From NCBI RefSeq assembly GCF_003597395.2, contig NC_133773.1, forward strand, positions 79,622,494 through 79,686,493: a stretch of 64,000 nucleotides of DNA. The letters are read 5' to 3'. Every line of letters begins with the position of its first letter. Positions within the stretch are counted from its first letter, which is position 1. Source of the stretch: Chelonoidis abingdonii (lineage: Eukaryota > Chordata > Testudines > Testudinidae). The notes under the pieces are model-generated. The model was not told the origin of the DNA. It was given only the letters and a program-made list of their open reading frames with translations, and searched no databases. Both the position numbers and the translations under genes were made by a program. Shown here piece by piece: positions 1 to 10,479 of the stretch.

Positions 1-37
1 TCAAACAAAATCTCAGTGGCTTTATCATTCATAGCTG

Positions 38-358
38 ATGCAACCGAGAGGTGCCTTGATGTTTGCAGCACATGACATGGCCTTCAATATACAGGCCAAA
101 ATCACATTAGTGGCTTTGAAATATTCAGGTGGTTGGTTATTTGGGGAGCTGTTAGACAAAGTGGTGGAAGAATCTTCAGATCAATTAAAGACTTTACAAA
201 AACCTCCTAACTCCAAATCTAGTAAAAGGGATTGCCAGCCTTCATGTAAGTATAGAAGGCAAGACTACAGCAAAAGCATTGAGAACAAGTCTAAGCCCAG
301 AAAGGGGAGAGACCACTCTTCCTGCAATGCAAATTCCAAGACTAGAAACAATGTCTAA
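38..358 (+). pseudogene. DIRS gag-like C-terminal remnant
   Basis: An open frame of 106 codons contains the block YSGGWLFGELLDKVVEESSD followed by a tail rich in Lys, Arg and Ser. The LFGxxLDxxxxE block followed by a basic tail resembles the C-terminal part of the first protein of vertebrate DIRS elements, a presumed nucleic-acid-binding structural protein. The reverse transcriptase and recombinase remnants follow on the same strand, which supports the call. The apparent start is only the first Met in the frame; the real protein would begin upstream of the window. An unrelated chance frame is the main alternative. Confidence 0.45.
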
Positions 359-589
359 CTAAGTTCAGGAGAGCTCCAATGAGCAGGAAGATGATTAAAA
401 TTCATGGAGCAATGGCTTCTCTCTATATCAAACAGATGGATCCTGGATGAGGTTTGACCAGGGTATATCATAGAATTTTCAAAGTTTCCAAATCACTGCT
501 TTTCCTATTTCTTTTGAAACTGGAAATCCCCAAAAGAGGCAAAATATGCTGAAGACCATGCATCATCTTTTGTAAATCCGCATAATAGA

Positions 590-1090
590 GAGAGACCCCA
601 AGGTGGAGATGTTCTCCAGCACTACTCAGTCTTGTTTCTGGTACCCAAGAGATTCAGGGAGGACAGAGCAGTGTTGAACACCTGAACAAGTTCATAAGGA
701 GGATCAAATTCAAGATGGAGAACTTGAAGTCCATAGTGGTGGCAATCTGGCAGGGGGGTTACGTTATATCCATTGATTTGTGACAGTTCACAAAGTACAC
801 AGGAGATTTCTCTAATTCACTGATGCAATTTATCATTTGCAATTCAAAGTATTGTCTTTTGGACTGTAATCCATGCCTCAAGTGTTCACAAAAGTCCTCC
901 TTCTGGTGGCTTTTCTCAGGCAGAAAGAGTTACAGGTATACACTTTCCTGGAAAGCGTTCTAGTCAGAGCCCCATACAAGGAGTCCATTCAAGCAATTCA
1001 TCAGTGATCCAAACATTGCAACAGCATGGATTTATTGTAAATTGAGCCATCTCCAACCATCTCAGTGCTTAGTTCAGCTACTGCATCCTC
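590..1090 (+). pseudogene. DIRS-type reverse transcriptase remnant
   Basis: In one frame the sequence reads LNKFIRRIKFKMENLKSIV (from 682) and then GGYVISIDL ending near 780. This matches the reverse transcriptase block of DIRS elements in which a Leu-Asn-Lys...Met-x-x-Leu-x-x-Ile segment is followed by Gly-Asp/Gly...Ser-x-Asp-Leu, the first catalytic Asp. A stop follows directly where the next conserved residues would be. Another frame near 1,010 reads TLQQHGFIVN, matching the segment after the catalytic loop. The catalytic Asp-Asp loop itself, expected near 930-960, is not intact. The domain is broken by several frameshifts and stops. Confidence 0.55.
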
Positions 1091-1099
1091 TTAAATTAG

Positions 1100-1775
1100 T
1101 ATAGAGGTCCATCTTGGGATTTGAATATTGTGCTCAATGCTTTAAACAGGTGCATTTTGAACCTATAAAATCAGTTTCATTGTATTACTTGACTATCAAA
1201 ATGACCTTTTAGATAACTATCCAACTTCAGCAAGAATGGTGTTAGAGTTAGTAGCTTTGTCAGTTGATCCATCCTGATGCATCTTCCACAATGACAAGGC
1301 GGTCTGAGAATGGATCCAACCTTTATTTCAATAGGAAATTCAGTTTTTTTAGCACAAGAGATCTCATAGCCTTCTTTTTGTCCAGATCCTTCACACCCAA
1401 AGGAGCGGTGTGGCATTTGCTGGATGTAAGGCAAGCCGTAAAGTTTTATCTGCAAAGACCTGAGAGCATGAAAACCCCCCAGCCTTACTAGTCTTATTTC
1501 ATTCAAGAAAAGAGAGGTGCTAAAGCAACTAAATTATCAGTCTCACCATGGACACACTGGTGCATTGCTCACGCATCTAGAGCAAAAGGACTCAATCCTC
1601 CAGTGTGCACCAGAACTCACTCAGTACAAGCACTGGTTTGCATCATGGGCTGACAAAGGTCAATCAAATCTGTAAATTTGCTATTTGGTCATACCTGCAT
1701 ATATTTACCAAGTTTTACAAGATAAAAACTCAGTCTTCAGCCAGTGCAGCCTTCATCAGGTAAGTCCTAGACAGT
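1100..1775 (+). pseudogene. DIRS-type tyrosine recombinase remnant
   Basis: Blocks appear in the expected order in shifting frames: FEPIKSVSLYYLTIKMTF (from about 1,158), TSARMVLELVALSVD (from about 1,222), WHLLDVRQAVKFYLQRPES (1,411-1,467) and a segment near 1,560-1,720 with Ala-His...Ala-Lys-Gly-Leu and then His-Ser-Val-Gln (His at 1,618). In DIRS recombinases the Ser-Ala-Arg-Arg block holds the first catalytic Arg and the His-Ser-x-Arg block holds the His and second Arg. Here the second Arg position reads Gln, and several stops intervene, so activity is lost. Confidence 0.6.
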
Positions 1776-1896
1776 GTGGTGATTTCTGAGAGTAAAGGGA
1801 TCCTTTCTCTCAGTGACATTATTTTGTTCCCTCTCTAGGAATTTTGTCACTGCTGAGAAAATCCCACATTGAGGATTGATGGACCTAGCACTGAGA

Positions 1897-1950
1897 CATA
1901 ATGGGAAAATTTGGGTGCTTACCTGAAAATTTTCCCTTCTTCGAAGGGTA
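1897..1950. repeat. Inverted repeat, left arm (DIRS terminus-like)
   Basis: The arm begins CATAATGGGAAAATTTGGGT and ends at TTCTTCGAAGGG. It pairs, at roughly 80% identity by eye, with the arm at 2,258-2,312. DIRS elements carry terminal inverted repeats and an internal complementary region near the 3' end, which would produce such a pair. Confidence 0.7.
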
Positions 1951-2257
1951 GATCCACAGATCCAGCTCCCTTTGAAAAAAAGAGATTGATTTAACTTATG
2001 GTTGAAGTTCTCTGCAGTTAATTTTTCTTATTGTTCATAATATTCTCTTGATGAGCATTATTTTTGCAAGATGACAATGCAGGATGTGAGATTTGTTATT
2101 TCGTCTTGTGGTCCAGAGACCAGAGGAGCCATCTTGAAACTGAGGTGGGTCTCTAGAAAGTGGGGGCTATTCCCTCATCAGCCAGCCAATCAGCTTTGAT
2201 GCTGCCCTCTACAGCTATAGATGGATGACAACTCTCATTGAGGAGCTGTAGACAAAT

Positions 2258-2312
2258 CCCTTTGAAGAAAGGAGATTTTTTTAGGTAAGCAACCATAAAT
2301 TATCTCATTATG
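2258..2312. repeat. Inverted repeat, right arm (DIRS terminus-like)
   Basis: The reverse complement reads CATAATGAGATAATTTATGG and continues through GCTTACCT to TTCTTCAAAGGG, matching the left arm. The 307 bp between the arms show no recognisable domain. I take this arm as the likely 3' limit of the DIRS-like element. Confidence 0.65.
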
Positions 2313-2820
2313 CTTGATCTAAATCAGTGGAAGGTAATTTTACCTTCTACAGCTAAACAAATTCACAGTCATATAAGCCATCTCTGCAATCTTAGGCCAG
2401 ATAGACTTTTGCAATTTCTTATCAGAGGCAATTCCAAATGACTTTCATTTTGCTATTTGCTATTGCTATTTAGAAGCCTTGTAAATATAGAAGGTAGATA
2501 TATAAGGAATAAATGTGTGATTTCTTTTGAAACAGTGTTCACCACAATTGAATGTGGTGGGCCTTTGGTCAGCTAACAGGAAGAAAAGTGAACGGCTCTT
2601 TTAAGGGTCCTTACTGCATTTCGGTTGCAAGGTGGAGGCGGGGAAGGGAAGGGGGGCTTCCCTGAGAGGAGCCACGAGGGGAACAGAAAGAAGCTGGACA
2701 GAGTGGGGCACCGACTCACTACACGCACCAAGAAGAATGAACTGTCTCTCATCAATCATCGATCAGCAGCACCCAGCCTCAGAGACAAGGGTCAAGAGTA
2801 GGACCAGGTTTTTTAATGAT
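2313..2820. other. No gene seen; GC-rich patch at 2,625-2,790
   Basis: The first 250 bp are AT-rich and anonymous. A GC-rich, purine-rich patch follows and may be the body of the CR1 tail that starts near 2,825, but I cannot assign it. Open frames of about 60-105 codons here have no recognisable domain. Confidence 0.4.
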
Positions 2821-2824
2821 CTCA

Positions 2825-2930
2825 TTGGACATTGCACAAGTTGCCTTTTTTGCTTTGTGTTGGGAAGGATTTTTTTCCCCTCCATGAGATTGGCCAAGGT
2901 GCTGTGGTTTTCTCATCTTCCCCACAGCAA
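2825..2930 (+). mobile_element. CR1 LINE 3' untranslated fragment
   Basis: The stretch GTTGGGAAGGATTTTTTTCC followed by CCTCCATGAGATTGGCCAAG and a segment ending TTCCCCACAGCAAGG resembles the conserved CR1 3' region (GGAAGGAATTTTCCCC...ATTGGC...TTCGCCTTCCTCTGCAGC). No octamer tail is seen, so the copy is truncated or diverged. Confidence 0.5.
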
Positions 2931-3149
2931 GGAAATCTGTGTAAGGTAGGCAAGGAGATCAGGAAGATGTTGCAGCTTAGTAACATCAGCAGATATGGCA
3001 GGTGTCCAGTGCAGGTACTTGTTACAGAGGGGAAATGGTTTTCTGATAAGCAGGAGTTGGAAATAGATTTAGGGGGAGGCATCACCTAAGGAATCTGGGA
3101 GAAGGGTGAGGGGATCCTAATATCTGGGACTGTGCAGAGACAACCCCAC

Positions 3150-3300
3150 ATTTTCTCTAGTTCCCCTTAACCCTTATACAAGGGGTAGATGGCCGGGTCC
3201 CAGCAATGGGCTGGGACCAGGTTAGGAAGGGAGAGGGTTGACAGCAGCACTCCCAATTAGGTGGAAATAATTAAGGAAAGAATGATGAGCTGCACTGTGC
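3150..3300 (+). repeat. Unclassified LTR-like repeat, copy A
   Basis: A block reading GGGTCCCAGCAATGGGCTGG, followed by GACCAGG, resembles the reverse complement of the block near 5,225-5,265. The two sites therefore look like diverged copies of one family in opposite orientation. I cannot name the family. Confidence 0.35.
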
Positions 3301-3349
3301 AATTTATTGCCAGGTATTCCCAGATATGTTAAGTGAATGTAGTTGTGGC

Positions 3350-5045
3350 CTTATTAATGTGCATTGAATTTTGACTTTATTCCAGCATGGCTGGGACAAA
3401 TAAAAGGCTGTGCAGTCTTGTCAGCCTTTGTGACCAGTTCAGTTGAGACAGTTTTATGTCATCAGTAAAGATCACCACCTCTAGGGGAGTACTGAAGTTT
3501 AAGAGAAGTAATTGAAGTTGTGGGTTTTCAGTAGCTGTGAATATAACATTACTTTTATTTAGGTGGCCCTGAATAGGCAAAGTAACTTGTCACTCCTCAT
3601 TATATGGGGTTTAGAAAATATATTATCTGAAGCACTTGCAAATAATAGAAGACTAGGGATTTGATGGAGGCATTGTATTTTACACAAGTAATTTTTTTAC
3701 ACAGCCAGACATATAGCCTATCTCGGCTATTTTGTATTATTTATAAGTTGGTTTACAGTTTATTAGAATATTACATAGTTTTACTTATCTAATGATTTTT
3801 TTTCTCAAGGAGAATAATGTGGAGGCAAAGAGCTTGACTCTAAAAGTGTCACTGGTGTTAGTATGACAGATAATGAGGCAATTTGGCAGACCATCAGAAA
3901 CTAATTGAGCCCAGCTCACATCAATGCAGCTTGTTCAGCTAAGGCTGTGTCCTAAAAAGAACAGTAGAATTAAGTGAGACAATATGACATGTACAATTTT
4001 AATTGGAGGCTCTAATTTAAAATATTTAAAAGCATGTTTAAAATTTGTGAAGCTTTGCGGACACGTCCCTACCCAATTAATTAAGGATATTCAGTGGATC
4101 ATGTAATATCTTAATGTCAAAAATATAAATTATTAAAGTCTCTGCTCATATAAGTAAGTACTCTAGAAACTTTTATGGAAAGAGGATTTAACTTTAGTGG
4201 GAGAAAGTAGAAGAAAACTCATAGCAGAAAGTAGAGGAGAACTCATTTGCAGAATGGTATGTAATCTTGGAATATATTTTTATTAGATATCTAGAAATTA
4301 CCAATGAAAAACCTAACGTAATTTAGGAAGCAGAAGTTGGGCTTGATTTTGTTCCCAGCCATCACTTATTTTGAAGATAATTTAATTAAGCAATGGATTA
4401 ATAATATTGTTCTTTTAAGTATTTTTAAATATTTATATTTTTTAGTATTAGCTGGTGAATTTATCTGAAAGGCAAGATGTCCTAGATAGTATGCTATACT
4501 GTTGTTATTAATTTACTGAAATTATTAAAAGTGTCCATCTATTAGCCACTTTGAGTTTCTCTACTATATTGAAATTCAGAGTGTTTCAGGGTAAAGATGA
4601 AATGGATTAAACTTCTATTTCTATGTACTCAGGAAAATTGCACAGTGGAACTATAATATGCAATTTAGTAATATGTCACTTTGAACATTACTAATATATT
4701 AATATTTCAGAGTGACAATTGACCATTTATATGATAGAATGCAACATTCAAAATGTATTGAGAAAATGTTTGTAAATCTAAATATTTAAAGAAATATTCT
4801 GTAACTCAGCGGCATTGTTTACTTGTGTACTGTACGTTACTGGAGGGCAACTTTTTCACTATGATTTATGTATGGAATTTTTTCATTTCTTCCAGGAGTT
4901 GCCCATCAGTAAACAAACAAGATTGATAATACTTCCTGATAACTCTGTCAAACTCCGAATGAAAAGCTGTATATAATCACAGTAATACTTAATGCTTTTT
5001 ACATGTAGTTCTCAGTGGAAAGTGAAGAAAGAGAAGTAATATTAT
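3350..5045. other. No gene or recognised repeat
   Basis: AT-rich single-copy-looking sequence with no open frame of interest. The part at 3,890-4,080 has several TAATT motifs in a region without obvious repeat signature and is noted as a possible conserved non-coding element. Confidence 0.4.
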
Positions 5046-5079
5046 CTCCATTGTCCTGCTGTACCTAAAGAACAACAGG

Positions 5080-5745
5080 AGACACTTGATATGGTTTTAA
5101 TCAGGTGGCAAGTTTATTATTAGATGTCTGGGACTACCCGGCAGATACAAATATACAGTGCAAGTAAATCCATGATCATTCAATATCTACCTAAGGTTTC
5201 TGCCAGCTCCCTTTTTCCATCCAGGTCCCCCAGCCAACCAATTGCTGGGACCTTACCATCCCCTCTCCATGCCTGTCATAGAAGTTCTGAGCCACCCTTC
5301 CCAATTCCACTCTTTTAACAAACACCTCCTTTTTAAGTCCTTTACAAAGCCATTTCTCTGGTCATGGCATGGCTTTGCTATGGAAGCCTAACTCCCCACC
5401 CTACTCACCATAAGAAAGCCCCACCTGAACCTGCTGTGGGGCAGGCGAAACCCCGACCACACACACACACACACACACTCCACCTAGGTCAATCCAGCAG
5501 TGAGGGGTAGGGTGGGTGCTGCTCTACTTGGTCTGGGGAAAAGAGGCTTCTCCTGCCGGGCTTATTCCTTTACAACTCTTCAGCCCTTGCAGTCTCTGGT
5601 GATTAGTCAGTGTCACCACGCATACCCACTTTACCTGCTGTGGCAGCTTCTGAGCCACTTTCCCCGCCCCCACCCAAAAAGTGCTATTCCCCTTCCCCTT
5701 GCAAACCAGACAATGCCCCCGCCACCTCCATTAAAGTGCAGTGTG
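5080..5745 (-). repeat. Unclassified LTR-like repeat, copy B
   Basis: Read on the minus strand this GC-richer block ends with an AATAAA-type signal (TTTATT on plus near 5,112) and shares a CCCAGCAATTGG core with copy A near 3,200. A CA dinucleotide run lies at 5,457-5,478. A polyadenylation signal near one end fits an LTR or a LINE 3' end, but I see no TG...CA boundary with a target duplication, so the class stays open. Confidence 0.35.
5457..5478. repeat. (AC)n microsatellite
   Basis: Eleven AC units inside the LTR-like repeat. Confidence 0.95.
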
Positions 5746-5751
5746 GTCATG

Positions 5752-5860
5752 TTACAGATAGGGGAACTGAGACACAGAAGGATCAAGTTACTTTGCCCAA
5801 GGTCACAGAACACATCAATAGCAGAACTGAGAATGGAACCATGATCAAAAGGCCCAAAGA
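5752..5860 (-). mobile_element. MIR/CORE-SINE fragment
   Basis: Plus strand reads ACAGATAGGGGAACTGAGAC and then GCCCAAGGTCACAGAACA. This is the reverse complement of the MIR core (TGTGACCTTGGGC...CTCAGTTTCC...CTGT). The tRNA-like head is missing. Confidence 0.8.
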
Positions 5861-7275
5861 CCAAACGGAACCATTGTGATCATCTAGACTGACATCCTAG
5901 ATAACACAGGCCAGAGAATTTCCCCCCAAAAATTCCTAGATCACATATTTTGGAAAAAAATCGAATCTTGATTTAAGAATGACCAGTGTTGGAGATTCCA
6001 TCATGAATCTTAGTACAGTGTTCCAGTGGTTAGTACAGTGTTACTGTCACTGTTAAAAATTTACAGCTTATTTCCAATCCAAATTTGTCTAGTTTGAACT
6101 TCCAGCCATTGATCATGTTATGCTTTCCTCTACTAGACTGATGAATCCATTTTTGAATAGTTGTTCCCTGTGTAGGTACTTGCACACTATAATCAAGTCA
6201 CTCCTTAATATTCACTTTTTTAAGCTAAGTAGATTGAGCTCGAGTCTATCACTATAAGGCATATTTTTCTACTCTTTTAATCATTCTCCTGGCTCTTCTC
6301 TGACCCTTTCTGAATTGTGGGCACCAGAACTGAATACAGTGTTCCAGCAGCTGTCACACCAGTTCCAAATACAATGGTAAAATAACCTCTCTACTCCTAC
6401 CTGAGAATCTGCTGTTTATGTATTCCAGGATCACATTAGTTTTTTTGGCCACAGCTCATGTGTGATGAGGATCCACACACACATACTCCAAAGTCACTGA
6501 CTCCCAGGATAGAGTCCTCCATCTTGTAAGCATGGCCTACATTCTGTGTTTCCAGGATTTATACATTTACATTTAGCTGTATTAAAACATACTGTGTGTT
6601 TGTAATGAGTTTGCTAACTGATCTAGATTACTCTGAATCAGTGACTTGTCCTCTTCACTATACCATTTCTCCAGTTTTTGTGTCATCTGCAAATTTTATT
6701 GGTGATATGTTTATGTCTTCTTCCAGGTCTTAGATAAAGATGTTTAATAGCATAGATGTCATGAACCAATCTGTGTCGGACCCAAGTAGAAACAGACGTG
6801 CTCAAAGTTGTTTTCCCCATGTACAGTTACATCTTGAGACCTCTTAGTTAGACAGTTTTTAATCAGTTTAATTTGTGCCATGTTAGTCTTATATCATTCT
6901 AGATCTTTTAATCAACTGCCATGTGGCACCAAGTCAAACACCTTACAGAAGTATAAATATATTGCATCAATGCTATTACCTTTATCAATCAAACCTATAA
7001 TTTCATCAAAAAAATATATCGAGTTAATTTGTCAGGATCTATTTTCCATAAACCCATGTTGACTTGCCTTAATTACATTATCCTCTGTTAGTTCTTTATT
7101 AATCGAGTCTCAGATCAGCCACTCCGTTATCTTTCCCACGATGATTGTCAGGCTGACAGGCCTATAAATACCCAACTCATCCTGTTTACCCCTTTTAAAA
7201 AATTGGGACAATATTTAGCTTTCTTCCAGTCTTCCAACATTAGTGGTCCAGCATTCAGCATCCTCTTCACTGTAC
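5850..7275 (-). mobile_element. CR1 LINE, antisense, ORF2 3' half, degraded
   Basis: The left end matches the inverted CR1 3' region (ACCATTGTGATCATCTAGAC). The body carries the usual antisense CR1 landmarks in order: CTGAATACAGTGTTCCAG, a block near 6,680 reading TTTTTGTGTCATCTGCAAAT (the antisense of the reverse transcriptase Phe-Ala-Asp-Asp region), and GGCTGACAGGCCTATAAAT near 7,150 (antisense of the Asn-Tyr-Arg-Pro region). Many indels; no open frame survives. The octamer tail is absent and the 5' end is truncated, as is usual for CR1. Confidence 0.8.
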
Positions 7276-7279
7276 CACA

Positions 7280-7833
7280 GTGTCCTTTTTAGTTTTTATT
7301 TTGAAGGTAGCCTTAAAAAAACAAACAAACAAACAAAAAAACAATAGGCCATATTCCACTTTACTTTTATGCATACCAGTGGGACTTCTCATAAAAGGCA
7401 AGTTTGACATATTCTTATGTTCTCAGCCTGTTAAACTAAATTATCTTTTATTTAATACTGTTTTATATTTATTATTATTGTTACCAGTGCTTCAAATAGT
7501 GGTGTTTCTGTTGATAAAGAACTTTAGATACAGATTCCATTTGAGGCAATAGTAATTATCTTAATTTTACTGAAGTTGTAAATAGAAATATCCCTCCTAA
7601 AGTTATGAGATGAGAACAGATTAATTCTCATGCATCAGCATACCATAATCTTGTCACTGTTCCTAAAGATGAAATATGTAAATTGCTCTGTTTCTAATGA
7701 TTCTGGACTTAATTACAAAGGTACCTAATTACTGCAGACATCTTTAAAAGGAAGACTTTCAGCTCTGTATAAGCCAAGTAATATAATCCTTGACACATAT
7801 AACATAAAATATAGCTACCAAGCACAATCCTGC
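7280..7833. other. No gene or recognised repeat
   Basis: AT-rich, with a short AAAC-type simple run near 7,317-7,342. A 90-codon frame at 7,280-7,552 is hydrophobic only because of base composition; I see no family match. Confidence 0.4.
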
Positions 7834-7848
7834 TATAAAATAATTATA

Positions 7849-7965
7849 GAGACAAGGTGGGTGAGGTAATCTCTTTGCTTGGATCAGCTTATGTGGGTAA
7901 GAGAGACAAGCTTTATACTCATCTCTCTATTATCCTGGGACCAACATGGCTATAACAACTCTGAA
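7849..7965. mobile_element. Fold-back Penelope-like remnant (AAGGTGGGTGAGG family)
   Basis: The left half reads GACAAGGTGGGTGAGGTAAT and on to AGAGAGACAAGCTTT, the inverted terminal arm of a turtle-type Penelope-like family. The right half reads CTCTCTATTATCCTGGGACC and ends ACATGGCTATAACAACTCTG, the ordinary 3' end of the same family. The 15-bp sequence TATAAAATAATTATA lies on both sides (7,834-7,848 and 7,966-7,980), an exact target-site duplication. The element therefore inserted as this 117-bp form or was deleted internally afterwards. Confidence 0.7.
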
Positions 7966-7980
7966 TATAAAATAATTATA

Positions 7981-8855
7981 TAAGGCCTATTCTGTGACAT
8001 AAAGAGTGCCTTCAACTCCTGGGGTAGTCAGTGAGAGTTGTGGGTACTCAGCAGCTTGCAGGATGAGAGGATGAATCATTTCATGCTTACAGAGAAATAA
8101 TTACTTCTTTATCACTATTACTGTATTCATATCTGTATGTTAGCAGGGGGTCTTAGAATGCTGCTGGTACAGAGTCGTTGTAGGCTGAAATCTAATGTGA
8201 GATTTCAGTTTGTTCAAACACATTTAAAAACAGTGGTTAATATGAATGTTCAGTAAATATTTACAAGTAATTTTAATGCATTCCAATACCTGTTCAAGGT
8301 TTGTCTCCAGCTAATTTTCATGATCACCTCCATCGTTGCAAGGGCATAACCACTGGAAGTTTGCCCAAAACATTGATAATTGGAAGCTATCTTGCATTCA
8401 GTCACAATAACTCTGTCATGTTGTTTTAGGAGAATTGTGAAAGAAACTCAGGTCATCACTGAATTAACATGATGTATCTATAATGGCTCCAGTGAAGCTG
8501 CTGGAGCCTGCCTGGTCAATAATCTGCCATATTAAAGATCCTTCAACACATTTTACAGACTAGAACCATTACAGTCTGTTGTGTTCATTTCAATACATTT
8601 CTAGGAAGGATTTTTTACTTAACTTTAGATTTTTGGCACATTAAAAAGAATAAGGAAATTCAAAGATAGGGCATTGATACCATACTTAATTGCCCCTGCT
8701 ATCTCTATGGTATGTAAAGTAAAGCACTAGGTATATAACACACACTGCGGACAAAATCATGGCCTTCTTGAAGAAATGGGAGGATTGACATTGATTCGGG
8801 ATTTCACCTGGGATTATAAACTCCCACCACATATTTTGATATACTATACATATTG
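7981..8855. other. No gene or recognised repeat
   Basis: Anonymous AT-rich sequence between the Penelope remnant and the CR1. No frame longer than 60 codons is of interest. Confidence 0.4.
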
Positions 8856-10460
8856 ATCATAGAATCATAGAATATCAGGGTTGGAAGGGACCTCAGGAGG
8901 TCATCTAGTCCAACCCCCTGCTCAAAGCAGGACCATTTCCCAATTATATCATCCCAGCCAGAGCTTTGTCAAGCCTGACCTTAAAAACCTTTAAGGAAGG
9001 AAATTCCACCACCTCCCTAGGTAACCCATTCCGGTACTTCACCACTCTCTGACTGAAAAAGTTTTTCCTAATATCCAACCTAAACCTCCTCCACTGCAAC
9101 TTGAGACTATTTACTCCTTGTTCTGTCATCAGAGTATCACTGAGAAACAGTCTAGATCCATCCTCTTATGGAACCTCCTTTAGGTAGTGAAGAGCAGCTA
9201 TCAAATCTCCCTCATTCTACTCTTCCTGCAGACTAAACAATCCCGTTCCCCTCACCTCCTTCACTCATAAGTCATGTCTCCAGCCCCTAATCATTTTTTG
9301 TTGCCCTCCCTGGACTCTTTCCAATTTTTCCACATCCTTCTTGTAGTGTTGGGGGCACCAAACTGGACACAGTACTCCAGATGAGGCCTTACGCAATGTC
9401 GAATAGAGGGGAATGATCACATCCTTGCTCTACTGGCAATGCCCGTACTTATATCAGCCCAAAATGCTATTAGACTTCTTGCAACAAGGGCCAACACTGT
9501 TGGACTCAATATCCAGCTTCTTGTCCACTGTAACCCTAGGTCCTTTTCTGCAGAACTGCTTCCTAGCTATTTGTCTCTAGTCTGTAACAGTGAATGGGAT
9601 TTTTCTGTCTCAGGTGCAGGACTCTGCACTTGTCCTTGTTGAACCTCATCAGGTTTCTTTTGGCCCAGTCCTCTAATTTGTCTAGGTCCCTCTGTATCCT
9701 ATCCCTACCCTCCAGCGTATCTACACTCCTCCCAGTTTAGTGTCATCTGCAAACTTGCTGAGAGTGCAATCCATGCCTTGGGGCACTCCATTTGAAACCA
9801 GCTGCCAACTAGTCATGGAGCTGTTGATCACTACCCATTGAGCCTGACGATCTAGCCAGCTTTCTATCCACCTTATAGTCCAATCAACCAGCCCATACTT
9901 CTTTAACTTGCTGGCAAGAATACCGTGGGAGACCGTATCAAAAGCTTTGCTAAAGTCAAGGAATAACACATCCACTGCTTTCCCCTCATCCACAGACCCA
10001 GTTATCTCCTCATAGAAGGCAATTAGGTTAGTCAGGCATGAATCCATGCTGACTGTTCCTGATCACTTTCCTCTCCTCTAAGTGCTTCAGAATTGATTCC
10101 TTGAGGACCTGCTTCCTGATTTTTCCAGGGACTGAGGTGAGGCTGACTGGCCTGTAGTTCCCTGGATCCTCCTTCTTCTCTCTTTTAAAGATGGGCACTA
10201 CAGTAGCCTTTTTCCAGTCATCCGGGACCTCCCATATTTGCCATGAGTTTTCAGAAATAATGGCCAATGGCTCTGCAATCACATCCACCAACTTCTTTAG
10301 CACCCTCGGGTGCAGCGCATCCGGCCCCATGGACTTGTGCTCGTTCAGTTTTTCTAAATTGTCCCGAACCACTTCTTTCTCCACAGAGGGCTGGTCACCT
10401 TCTCCCCATACTGTGCTGCCCAGTGCAGCAGTCTGGGAGCTGACCTTGTTTGTGACGACT
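8856..10460 (-). mobile_element. CR1 LINE, antisense, 5'-truncated, 3' end intact
   Basis: The left end is the CR1 terminus in reverse: ATCATAGAATCATAGAATAT followed by CAGGGTTGGAAGGGACCTCA. On the minus strand the element runs from the ORF2 region before the reverse transcriptase through its C-terminus and the 3' region, ending in ATTCTATGAT octamers. The 5' junction lies near 10,455-10,480, where recognisable ORF2 sequence gives way to unique sequence. Reverse transcriptase blocks, the C-terminal block and the 3' end are all in CR1 order. I did not find a clear target duplication, which is common for CR1. Confidence 0.92.
8944..10460 (-). pseudogene. CR1 ORF2 (reverse transcriptase) pseudogene
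   Basis: Reading the minus strand, the first part (10,460-10,028) has the blocks GPDALHPRVLKKLVDVIAEP, DDWKKATVVPIFK and GNYRPVSLTSVPGK. After a frame change at HGF the next frame (10,047-9,721) reads SCLTNLIAFYEEIT, LDFSKAFDTVSHGIL, NGVPQG and then [19 protein letters not shown] holds the first catalytic Asp and FADD the other two. About 20 residues normally found between NGVPQG and the FADD block are missing. Downstream, the C-terminal block [20 protein letters not shown] lies at 9,129-8,944, beyond a stop-rich part near 9,440-9,700. The gene is inactive through truncation, frameshifts and the internal deletion. Confidence 0.9.
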
Positions 10461-10479
10461 AAGATTTTACTAAGATTGT

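Larger units (their letters stand above)
1..2312 (+). mobile_element. Decayed DIRS-like (tyrosine recombinase) retrotransposon, 5' end outside window
   Basis: The order of recognisable pieces is a gag-like tail (38-358), reverse transcriptase (about 590-1,090), tyrosine recombinase (about 1,100-1,775) and a pair of inverted repeats (1,897-1,950 and 2,258-2,312). That order and the inverted repeats fit the DIRS order, which integrates with a tyrosine recombinase instead of an integrase and lacks ordinary LTRs. Stop codons and frameshifts interrupt every domain, so the copy is dead. The left part lies outside the window. The family call comes from reading conserved blocks by eye; a profile search would settle it. 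The right boundary is taken as the end of the second inverted-repeat arm. Confidence 0.6.

Noticed and set aside
5457..5478. Possible regulatory Z-DNA or promoter element
   Set aside because: A plain CA microsatellite inside a repeat; no transcription start signal nearby.
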